Source: Bacteroidetes bacterium UBA6063
GTDB taxonomy: Bacteria > Bacteroidota > Bacteroidia > NS11-12g > UBA9320
DNA: 64,000 nucleotides
Assembly (NCBI GenBank): GCA_002428905.1
Contig: DIYD01000106.1
Span: 37,732 to 101,731 of the forward strand
Reading direction: 5' to 3'
Part shown: piece by piece, positions 46,666 through 52,207 of the stretch
How the letters are laid out: every line of letters starts with the position of its first letter
Numbering within the stretch: position 1 is the first letter of the stretch
Made by a program: the position numbers and the translations under genes
Notes under the pieces: generated by a model
What the model saw: the letters and a program-made list of their open reading frames with translations, nothing else
The model's database searches: none
Told to the model about the DNA's origin: nothing

Positions 46666-47709
46666 TTAAACCGATGGGTAGTATTTCTTCTTTAACCAAA
46701 AGGCCACACGAACCAATAGTATTAAAGCTGGCACCTCTACCAATGGACCAATGACCCCAGCAAATGCCTGCCCCGAGTTCAGTCCGAATACCCCTATGGC
46801 CACGGCTATCGCCAACTCAAAATTGTTGCCGGCAGCGGTAAACGCAATAGACGCGTTTTTATCGTAATCAGCGCCCAGAATTTTACTCAATGCGAAACCT
46901 ACCAGGAACATAAGCACAAAGTAAATTAACAAGGGGATCGCAATTAACAATACATCCTTAGGCAGTTTGACTATGTGCTCGCCTTTTAAGGAGAACATCA
47001 CAACAATGGTAAACAATAAGGCAATTAACGTTAATGGAGAAATTCGAGGAATAAATGACTTTTTGTACCACTCTTCTCCTTTACTTCTCACCAATACAAT
47101 TCGAGTTAGCATACCTGCAAGGAATGGTATACCCAAATAAATGGCTACACTTTCTGCTATAGTAGCAATCGAAATATCAACTACTGCCCCTTCAAAACCA
47201 AAAAAGGGAAGAAGCCTGGTAATAAACAGCCAGGCGTAAAAACTGTAACCAAAAACCTGAAACACACTATTTAGTGCAACCAATCCCGCACCATACTCGC
47301 TGCTTCCTTCTGCTAAATCGTTCCAAACCAACACCATAGCAATGCACCGCGCCAGTCCAATAAGGATAAGACCAACCATATACTCTGGGTAGTCCTGTAA
47401 AAATGTAACTGCAAGAATGAACATCAAAACAGGACCAATAATCCAGTTTAGCAGAAGTGAAATGGAAAGAATCTTAACATTGCCAAACACTTTAGGTAAC
47501 AACTTATAGTCGACCTTCGCCAGGGGCGGATACATCATCACAATAAGGCCAATTGCAATAGGAACGTTCGTGGTTCCTGAACTCATGCCGTTAATGGCAT
47601 CGGCAATTGAGGGAAAAACGTATCCAAGCCCGACACCTATTGCCATTGCAAGGAATATCCAGAGGGTTAAATAACGATCTAAGAAGCCCAGTTTCTTTGT
47701 GCTAGCCAT
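46666..47709 (-). CDS. acr3: ACR3-family arsenite efflux transporter
   Basis: The 347-residue protein has ten hydrophobic segments. The conserved ACR3 segment [22 protein letters not shown] holds the essential Cys, and [20 protein letters not shown] the conserved Glu helix. It exports As(III) across the inner membrane. It overlaps the arsC-like gene by 8 nt and is the last structural gene of the ars operon. Confidence 0.95.
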   Translation of the reverse strand: MASTKKLGFLDRYLTLWIFLAMAIGVGLGYVFPSIADAINGMSSGTTNVPIAIGLIVMMYPPLAKVDYKLLPKVFGNVKILSISLLLNWIIGPVLMFILAVTFLQDYPEYMVGLILIGLARCIAMVLVWNDLAEGSSEYGAGLVALNSVFQVFGYSFYAWLFITRLLPFFGFEGAVVDISIATIAESVAIYLGIPFLAGMLTRIVLVRSKGEEWYKKSFIPRISPLTLIALLFTIVVMFSLKGEHIVKLPKDVLLIAIPLLIYFVLMFLVGFALSKILGADYDKNASIAFTAAGNNFELAIAVAIGVFGLNSGQAFAGVIGPLVEVPALILLVRVAFWLKKKYYPSV

Positions 47710-48328
47710 TTCTATTGCTTTTTACCTGTTTAAACACATAAAGTAGTTCAGTCGCTATTTGGTTGGACCGTTCCATATACATCTTGGCCTCCTGATCTGT
47801 CCCATCATACACTTTGGGGTCTTCATAACGTAGCGATATCCGCTGTTCCGTTCCCGGAATAAACGGACAGTTCTCATCGGCATGACTGCAGGTCATAACC
47901 GCTGCAAATTGCTCAGCATCATTTTCCGAGTCATCAAAAAGCTTTGAAAACAAACGGACATTTTTCGATTCACCGTAGGAGACCTTATACACCGGGTTTT
48001 CACCTTCACCGGCTTCTATCTCAAACCCAGATTTTTGTAGGGCTGTTATCGTTCGTTCGTTACAAGCGGTCACCTCTACACCACCAGAATAACTACGGAT
48101 CGGAACGTCTTTGTAATGGGCCATTACATCCGCCCAAACTTGAGCCAACTGGCTTCTGCGTGAATTATGCGTGCAGATGAAATTTAAACTAACCTGTTGA
48201 TTATTAACTATTTTATCCGACACATATTGAATTAACACTTCAAGTTCTTTCTTACGTTCAGCGGAAATCGAATGGGTGTCGGCTGCTTCAATCACGGCCA
48301 GCACACCGGGGTAATAATGCGCTTTCAT
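47702..48328 (-). CDS. arsC: Arsenate reductase / low-molecular-weight phosphatase (ArsC-type)
   Basis: From the ATG at 48328 ([17 protein letters not shown]) there are 208 residues; a TTG at 48343 would overlap the previous gene. The P-loop is [13 protein letters not shown] (C-x5-R). The second redox region reads [15 protein letters not shown] with two Cys, followed by the Asp-Pro of YEDPK. It is a thioredoxin-coupled type enzyme that reduces arsenate to arsenite for ACR3. The extra N-terminal 45 residues are typical of the Bacteroidota form. Confidence 0.9.
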   Translation of the reverse strand: MKAHYYPGVLAVIEAADTHSISAERKKELEVLIQYVSDKIVNNQQVSLNFICTHNSRRSQLAQVWADVMAHYKDVPIRSYSGGVEVTACNERTITALQKSGFEIEAGEGENPVYKVSYGESKNVRLFSKLFDDSENDAEQFAAVMTCSHADENCPFIPGTEQRISLRYEDPKVYDGTDQEAKMYMERSNQIATELLYVFKQVKSNRNG

Positions 48329-48336
48329 TATTAGAT

Positions 48337-48810
48337 TTAGCAACAGCCTGAACCAGGTATGCAGCTCTCCTTTTCTTGGGTACCGATTTCAGCCAAACTT
48401 AGCTTCTTCTTTTGCGTTGGAATACCGCAATTGTCCTTAGCAAGACAGTCCGTATACGTATTGGTAAGTATGAAATCACCGTTTTGGAATTCAAGTCCAA
48501 ACTTACCAATGGTTCCTGCCTGGTATTCTACCTCTACTTCCTGGTCTTCCATATGTAAGATACGCTCGGAAAGTTCGATTATGCCTTTAAGTTTTTGCGG
48601 AGATAATCGATGGTCATAATCTGTGGCCTGCCACAATTGAAAATTTGCTACATTTTCGGTTCGAACTGTACCTCCGCAGTCAATAAAATGTTTAGACACC
48701 GATCCGACTTCAGTAACATGAAAGTGCTCAGGAACGTATGTTCCGTCGGGTAATCTAAATCGCACCTGGCCGACATAATCGAGATGGTTTTTAACTTCTG
48801 ATAACTTCAT
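48337..48810 (-). CDS. DUF6428-like Cys-rich protein of the ars operon
   Basis: A 157-residue protein recognised from its place and features: HFHVTEVGSVSKHFIDCGG near residue 29 and a Cys-rich C-terminus ending IPGSGCC. The group is named DUF6428 and recurs in Bacteroidota ars operons. The role is unknown; Cys and His residues suggest metalloid binding or sensing. It lies 12 nt after arsR and 8 nt before arsC. Confidence 0.78.
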   Translation of the reverse strand: MKLSEVKNHLDYVGQVRFRLPDGTYVPEHFHVTEVGSVSKHFIDCGGTVRTENVANFQLWQATDYDHRLSPQKLKGIIELSERILHMEDQEVEVEYQAGTIGKFGLEFQNGDFILTNTYTDCLAKDNCGIPTQKKKLSLAEIGTQEKESCIPGSGCC

Positions 48811-48822
48811 TGTAGTGTGTAT

Positions 48823-49152
48823 TTAACAGCAATTTTGTTTGTCTATATAGGAATTGAACAATTGATTAAATGCAGCCTTCACCTGGTTCCATATTTCCGG
48901 ATTAATGCAATAACTAACCGATACACCTTCTATTGTTCCCTGAATGATTCCAACCTCCTTCAACTCGCGTAGGTGTTGGCTGATGGTTGCCTGGGCCAGA
49001 CCAAGCTCCTGTACGAGGTCGCTGTTGATGCATGCATTGGCATTCACCAGGTGTTGTACAATAGCAATACGGGCCGGATGTGCCAGTACCCGGGCCAGGG
49101 AAGCGAGCTGATTTTGCTCCTCTGTAAATAAATCTGTTCGTGTAACTCCCAT
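48823..49152 (-). CDS. arsR: ArsR/SmtB-family arsenic-responsive repressor
   Basis: The 109-residue winged-helix protein has the recognition segment NSDLVQELGLAQATISQHLRELKEVGII. The classical ELCVCDL metal site of E. coli ArsR is replaced by a single Cys (ANACINSD), but the C-terminus ends DKQNCC and another Cys lies in VSYCINPE. The As(III) site may thus be C-terminal, as in ArsR types with vicinal C-terminal Cys. A large nested palindrome sits 3 nt upstream of its ATG. Confidence 0.92.
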   Translation of the reverse strand: MGVTRTDLFTEEQNQLASLARVLAHPARIAIVQHLVNANACINSDLVQELGLAQATISQHLRELKEVGIIQGTIEGVSVSYCINPEIWNQVKAAFNQLFNSYIDKQNCC

Positions 49153-49154
49153 TT

Positions 49155-49186
49155 GCTCATCGCAATATTGCGATATATTGATGAGC
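49155..49186. promoter_or_regulatory. ArsR operator, nested palindrome
   Basis: A perfect 16-bp palindrome ATCGCAATATTGCGAT (49159-49174) lies within a wider inverted repeat, GCTCATC (49155-49161) with GATGAGC (49180-49186). It starts 3 nt before the arsR ATG, so a bound repressor would cover the transcript start or leader. Confidence 0.7.
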
Positions 49187-49309
49187 TAAACAAGAAAGTG
49201 ATTTCAACAATGTAGTTTTCATTGTATAAACGATTGGTAATCAGTCGCTATTTTTTCTGCTTCCATGCACATACAGTCTTTGAAACTCGTACGTATAAAG
49301 ATGGAATTG

Positions 49310-49381
49310 GGTGTCCTGGGGATTCGAACCCTCTTCACCTCAGCCACAACGAGGCGTTTTACCACATAAACTAAAGACACC
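49310..49381 (-). tRNA. tRNA-His (GTG), with defective T stem
   Basis: The cloverleaf is clear. Encoded G-1 and C73 pair as in His tRNAs, acceptor GTGTCTT pairs with AGGACAC, D stem is GTTT/AAAC, and anticodon stem CCTCG/TGAGG carries loop TTGTGGC. The T arm GAGGG-TTCGAAT-CCCC is one base short on its 3' side, as if CCCTC had lost a T. CCA is not encoded. This is the last gene of the array. Confidence 0.85.
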
Positions 49382-49531
49382 AGTTTAATTTTAAAGACAA
49401 CACCGGGAGCATTGTCAACGTAATTCAAATTGAACAACACGCAGGCGACTCGAACTCAAGTCAAAACCGAACTGCGGCACACTATCGGTTTCAATAACCC
49501 ATGCTCACAGCTCTTACTCAAAGCTCATACG

Positions 49532-49567
49532 CGCTCTTGCTCTTCACTCACCCTCACACTCAATAAG
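49532..49567 (-). repeat. Trailer repeat copy 1 (after tRNA-Leu-TAA)
   Basis: The sequence downstream of this Leu tRNA (plus-strand GCTCTTCACTCACCCTCAC then ACTCAATAAG) recurs after the other two Leu tRNAs at about 50141-50181 and 50296-50329. It was duplicated together with the tRNA. Confidence 0.75.
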
Positions 49568-49641
49568 TACCCCACCCCGGATTCGAACCGGGACGTCACC
49601 GCGTTTAAGACGGCTGCCTTTCCCATTTTGGCCAGCAGGGT
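49568..49641 (-). tRNA. tRNA-Leu (TAA) with short variable arm
   Basis: 74 nt. Acceptor ACCCTGC/GTGGGGT with A73; D stem GCC/GGC; anticodon stem GCCGT/GCGGT with loop CTTAAAC (anticodon UAA, A37); variable loop of only five nt (GACGT); T arm CCCGG/CCGGG. Bacterial Leu tRNAs normally have a long variable arm, so this is a non-canonical form. Confidence 0.8.
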
Positions 49642-49711
49642 ATATTATCTTATCATGCACAGCAATCCATAGTCACAATACGTGCTCTTGCTCATGCTCA
49701 TGCCCACTCCG

Positions 49712-49783
49712 TTGCCCCGACAGGATTCGAACCTGTAACTCTAGAACCAAAATCTAACGTGTTGCCAATTACACCACAGGGCA
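49712..49783 (-). tRNA. tRNA-Gln (TTG)
   Basis: 72 nt, canonical. Acceptor TGCCCTG/CGGGGCA, D stem GTGT/ACAC, anticodon stem TTAGA/TCTAG with loop TTTTGGT, T arm ACAGG/CCTGT, A73. Confidence 0.9.
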
Positions 49784-49846
49784 TTCTTACGTTCAACCGC
49801 AATGTGATTACCGCATTAAAACTGCGCTCGCTTACATTACTCGTTG

Positions 49847-49918
49847 TCTGGAAAGCAGGATTCGAACCTGCGACCTCCCGCGTCCAAGGCGGGTAAACAA
49901 CCACCGTTATCTTTCCAG
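49847..49918 (-). tRNA. tRNA-Pro (TGG), atypical D region
   Basis: 72 nt. Acceptor CTGGAAA/TTTCCAG, anticodon stem CCCGC/GCGGG with loop CTTGGAC, T arm GCAGG/CCTGC, A73. Position 8 is G rather than the near-universal U, and the D stem (TAAC/TTTA) is weak. Confidence 0.8.
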
Positions 49919-49920
49919 AT

Positions 49921-49990
49921 GCAACACTGCTCTACCATTCGAAGGTTCCGAGAGACAGTCGAAACCCGGCCCAATGCCGCAGTGCTGTTG
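49921..49990 (-). other. tRNA-like 70-nt element between tRNA-Tyr and tRNA-Pro (degenerate Asp-GTC-like?)
   Basis: This 70-nt segment directly abuts the 3' end of tRNA-Tyr. It can form a 7-bp acceptor-like stem (GCACTGC/GCAGTGT), a GGC/GCC hairpin, and a 5-8 bp stem (GGTTTCGA/TCGGAACC) with a 7-nt loop CTGTCTC whose centre reads GTC. A TTCGAAT loop with a 3-bp stem follows. No normal positions 8/9 and a poor T stem make it a decayed or mimic tRNA. Confidence 0.35.
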
Positions 49991-50072
49991 TGGAAATGGT
50001 AGGGCTCGAACCTACATACTCCATAGAGACCTGATTTACAGTCAGGCGAGCTACCAATTGCTCAACATTTCC
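49991..50072 (-). tRNA. tRNA-Tyr (GTA)
   Basis: 82 nt, canonical class II. Acceptor GGAAATG/CATTTCC, D stem GAGC/GCTC, anticodon stem CCTGA/TCAGG with loop CTGTAAA, 14-nt variable arm, T arm GTAGG/CCTAC, A73. Confidence 0.93.
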
Positions 50073-50140
50073 TTTCTAAGCTTAAACCCAATAAACGGCT
50101 CGTAACATGCTCAGTATTCACACCCTTGCTCAAAACTCAC

Positions 50141-50181
50141 GCTCTTGCTCTTCACTCACTCTCACCCTCACTCTCAATAAG
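50141..50181 (-). repeat. Trailer repeat copy 2 (after tRNA-Leu-CAA)
   Basis: Same downstream sequence as copies 1 and 3, with a short internal duplication of the CTCACTCTCACC type. Confidence 0.75.
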
Positions 50182-50255
50182 TACCTTACCCTGGATTCGA
50201 ACCAGGAAATCACCGTGTTTGAGACGGCAGCCTTTTCCATTTTGGCCAGTAAGGC
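50182..50255 (-). tRNA. tRNA-Leu (CAA) with short variable arm
   Basis: 74 nt. Acceptor GCCTTAC/GTAAGGT (one G-T), D arm GCC/GGC as in the other two Leu tRNAs, anticodon stem GCCGT/ACGGT with loop CTCAAAC (anticodon CAA), 5-nt variable loop GATTT, T arm CCTGG/CCAGG, A73. Confidence 0.8.
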
Positions 50256-50295
50256 ATGTAAACTCAATTTCAACGACTCATACTCGAAGCGCACG

Positions 50296-50329
50296 CCCTT
50301 GCTCTTCACTCACCCTCACTCTCAATAAG
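50296..50329 (-). repeat. Trailer repeat copy 3 (after tRNA-Leu-TAG)
   Basis: Third copy of the repeat that follows each Leu tRNA of this array. Confidence 0.75.
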
Positions 50330-50403
50330 TACCCCACCCCGGATTCGAACCGGGAAATCATGGTGCCTAAAACCACAGCCTTTTCCATTTTGGCCAGCAG
50401 GGT
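50330..50403 (-). tRNA. tRNA-Leu (TAG) with short variable arm
   Basis: 74 nt. Acceptor ACCCTGC/GTGGGGT identical to Leu-TAA, anticodon stem GTGGT/ACCAT with loop TTTAGGC (anticodon UAG, G37), 5-nt variable loop GATTT, T arm CCCGG/CCGGG, A73. Confidence 0.8.
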
Positions 50404-50450
50404 ATTTCAATATATCCGTAATCCTATGCTAAAATCTCCTTTAGCTTTCG

Positions 50451-50523
50451 AGACAAGGAAGAGATTCGAACTCTCATAAAACGGGTTTGCAATCCGTTGC
50501 TTTAACCATTCAGCCACCTTGTC
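50451..50523 (-). tRNA. tRNA-Cys (GCA)
   Basis: 73 nt. Acceptor GACAAGG/CCTTGTC, D stem GCT/AGC, anticodon stem ACGGA/CCCGT with loop TTGCAAA (the pair next to the loop is an A-C mismatch), T arm GAGAG/CTCTT, discriminator T. Confidence 0.88.
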
Positions 50524-50527
50524 GTTG

Positions 50528-50614
50528 CGGAGAATAAAGGAATCGAACCTTTACCACGAAAACGTGAACTCGCTTAGCAGGCGAGCGCAACAAACCAATA
50601 TTTGCCTACTCTCC
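50528..50614 (-). tRNA. tRNA-Ser (GCT)
   Basis: 87 nt, class II. Acceptor GGAGAGT/ATTCTCC, D stem GCAA/TTGC, anticodon stem CTCGC/GCGAG with loop CTGCTAA, long variable arm, T arm AAAGG/CCTTT, G73. Position 8 is A instead of U. Confidence 0.87.
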
Positions 50615-50622
50615 AGTTCGTG

Positions 50623-50709
50623 CGGAAGAAGAGGGAATCGAACCCCCACGAGCCATTAACTCCGAACAGTTTTCAAGACTGTGGCCACCACCAATTGGCT
50701 TGTTCTTCC
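50623..50709 (-). tRNA. tRNA-Ser (TGA)
   Basis: 87 nt, class II. Acceptor GGAAGAA/TTCTTCC, D stem GCC/GGC, anticodon stem ACAGT/ACTGT with loop CTTGAAA, long variable arm, T arm GGGGG/CCCTC, G73. Position 8 is C instead of U. It is the first tRNA of the operon, 15 nt after the leader terminator. Confidence 0.87.
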
Positions 50710-50723
50710 AAAAAAATGCGCAT

Positions 50724-50753
50724 AAAAAAAGCATCTCGGAGAGGAGATGCTTT
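50724..50753 (-). terminator. Leader terminator (attenuator) before the tRNA array
   Basis: On the minus strand AAAGCATCTC and GAGATGCTTT form a 10-bp stem with loop CTCTCC, followed by more T. On the plus strand no T-tract follows, so it acts only toward the tRNAs. The leader ORF segment CGGAGAGG (50801-50794) is perfectly complementary to CCTCTCCG in this hairpin (50744-50737). Confidence 0.8.
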
Positions 50754-50778
50754 AATCAAAATTTCTGTTCTAATCCGA

Positions 50779-50892
50779 TTACATGCATAACAACCTCTCC
50801 GCTTCGATTTCATACGACGGCGAATAACATAATGATTGCAGACAGAGCGATAGGCTCTGGGGCATATGTGCTTTATGTGTATACATATTCAT
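50779..50892 (-). CDS. Putative 37-residue leader peptide of the tRNA operon
   Basis: The ORF starts at the ATG at 50892 and ends at TAA 50779-50781. Residues 9-27 read HMPQSLSLCLQSLCYSPSY: apart from Met, every residue is one of the seven amino acids carried by the downstream tRNAs. Each of the ten anticodons has at least one matching codon in the ORF (CAT, CCG, CAA, AGC, TCA/TCG, CTA, TTA, TTG, TGT/TGC, TAT). It begins about 20 nt after a consensus promoter and ends 26 nt before the terminator. The position and codon content fit a ribosome-stalling attenuation peptide. Protein function in trans is unlikely. Confidence 0.6.
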   Translation of the reverse strand: MNMYTHKAHMPQSLSLCLQSLCYSPSYEIEAERLLCM

Positions 50893-50918
50893 GTCTTTCT
50901 TTTTGTAGTTTGACAATG

Positions 50919-50949
50919 CAAAGATGAAACGCGTTTTTCAAAAAACAAA
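50919..50949 (-). promoter_or_regulatory. Promoter of the tRNA operon leader
   Basis: On the minus strand TTTG (50949-50946) is 19 nt before CATCTTTG (50926-50919), 7 of 8 to TAnnTTTG-type elements. A palindrome GCTGATAATCAGC lies just upstream at 50959-50971 and could be a regulator site. Confidence 0.55.
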
Positions 50950-51108
50950 TTTTATTTGGCTGATAATCAGCAACTTAAATATTTTTTGGACAATACGATT
51001 CTACCCCGCTTTTAGCAGATTATGACGTGCCTTCTAACTGTCTGTCTCCCAATTCGTTGCCGTTTGTCTTAATGGTATGTGGTCTTAACTTTTTTCTAAA
51101 AAATTTTC

Positions 51109-51138
51109 AAAAAAAAAGCGCTCAACTGTGTTGAGCGC
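51109..51138 (-). terminator. Upstream terminator, second leader unit
   Basis: On the minus strand GCGCTCAAC and GTTGAGCGC form a perfect 9-bp stem with loop ACA, followed by nine T. It ends transcripts coming from the bestrophin side. Between it and the leader promoter (50950-51108) I see no gene. Confidence 0.88.
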
Positions 51139-51163
51139 CTCTCCTTTTATATTCTTTTACGTC

Positions 51164-51253
51164 TTAAAATTGGACATAGCACCAACACCTATACATACCG
51201 CTTGACGGTAAATATTGCAGTGAAACGCAGCTATGACAATTGTTTGTTATCAT
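51164..51253 (-). CDS. Possible second leader peptide (29 residues)
   Basis: This is a short ORF from the ATG at 51253 to TAA 51164. Residues 6-18 read CHSCVSLQYLPSS, again almost only His, Ser, Cys, Leu, Gln, Tyr, Pro. It ends 26 nt before the 9-bp terminator. The segment GTGTTGG near its end (51188-51182) can pair with the terminator arm and loop. Caution: the frame is continuous with the bestrophin frame past its stop codon, and no good promoter is visible. Confidence 0.35.
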   Translation of the reverse strand: MITNNCHSCVSLQYLPSSGMYRCWCYVQF

Positions 51254-51310
51254 TTTACAACTGCGAAAGTCCTGAATCTGAACGTCTTCTCCAAGACAGT
51301 CGATCGTTAA

Positions 51311-52198
51311 TTACATAAGTATGTCGTTTTCGTCTTGGATCCTGTCGGGTAACGATACTTCACCCATAGACTCCAAAATGTCGCGTTCGATGGTTCTGCT
51401 CAGAGCCGAAATTGGAATATCATTGGCAGCGTTCTCAAATGGGTCTTGAATAGATTCCGCGATATTTTGGATCATGCCAAACGTAAAACCTACACTCACG
51501 TGCACAACAACGGCGGTATATCCCAATGCGCCAACCAAACACCATGGCAAAACCAGTAAAAACAGATTGATAAAAACCAATGTGAATAGTGCATACTGCG
51601 TTGGAAATACCGTATTCTTAATTCGCTCACATTTCCCCTGTGCGTTGCACAGGCGTTGTAACGTTGAGCTGATCTTACGGTAGTAAAAATCGTCTATCGA
51701 TTTATTGACCAAAAGCGCCTTCGCGTCAGATTCCTGAAGGAGCAATAGGTCATTGACCTGGTTCTCCTTTTGAACCAAACGGTCGTAGTCTTGTGGAACC
51801 AAATAGGTTCTCAGCGCCTCTTCCTGTGGTGTTTTTCTCAAATGCGAAGTCAGGGCCCAGCACCATGCTATATGTCTTCTCAAAATCCGTGTACGCATTT
51901 CAACCTCAGACTCCGATCCGTAGCACATAATTTGTCGGCTTAAGTTTCTCGATTCGTTCACAATCTCACCCCATACCTTTCGCGCTTCCCACCAACGTTG
52001 GTAAGCGGAGTTCGTTCTAAAGCCTAAAAACAACGAAATCGCCGTTCCAAGAATTGACGCCACCGTCAGGGGCATATTGAGTTGGAGCATATTGGACTTG
52101 GCCAGGTAAACAACCACGGTTCCGTATATTGCCCACCACAATGGGCGAAGATAAGATGTCTTCTTGCCCGTTGGATAAAACTTGTTTGTTGTTAACAC
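51311..52198 (-). CDS. Bestrophin-family ion channel protein (short paralogue)
   Basis: The 295-residue protein starts at GTG (52198), 9 nt after the reductase gene. The core FLGFRTNSAYQRWWEARKVWGEIVNESRNLSRQ is the same region as in the bestrophin at 31.7 kb, but the sequence is diverged and the N-terminus shorter. NAQGKCERIKNTVFPTQY and SIQDPFENAANDIP are shared family blocks. It is the last gene of an AraC / reductase / bestrophin operon, so the channel may work with the membrane reductase. Confidence 0.88.
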   Translation of the reverse strand: MLTTNKFYPTGKKTSYLRPLWWAIYGTVVVYLAKSNMLQLNMPLTVASILGTAISLFLGFRTNSAYQRWWEARKVWGEIVNESRNLSRQIMCYGSESEVEMRTRILRRHIAWCWALTSHLRKTPQEEALRTYLVPQDYDRLVQKENQVNDLLLLQESDAKALLVNKSIDDFYYRKISSTLQRLCNAQGKCERIKNTVFPTQYALFTLVFINLFLLVLPWCLVGALGYTAVVVHVSVGFTFGMIQNIAESIQDPFENAANDIPISALSRTIERDILESMGEVSLPDRIQDENDILM

Positions 52199-52207
52199 AG
52201 GTACTGC

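Noticed and set aside
49532..50329. Repeated 35-40 nt blocks that could suggest a CRISPR array
   Set aside because: The spacing is set by tRNA genes, there are only three copies, and no cas gene is in the window.
49430..50479. Plus-strand ORFs in the tRNA region whose translations share stretches such as RSCSSLTLTLNKY
   Set aside because: They are antisense readings of the tRNA genes and the trailer repeat; their similarity comes from the duplicated tRNA units, not from protein coding.
49219..51310. tRNA array as part of an integrated mobile element
   Set aside because: No integrase, transposase, phage gene or flanking direct repeat is visible; both sides are ordinary operons.
51164..51313. 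Reading the frame after the bestrophin stop as a C-terminal extension by readthrough
   Set aside because: The sequence is Cys-rich and unlike bestrophin tails; I kept only the short ORF as a weak leader candidate.
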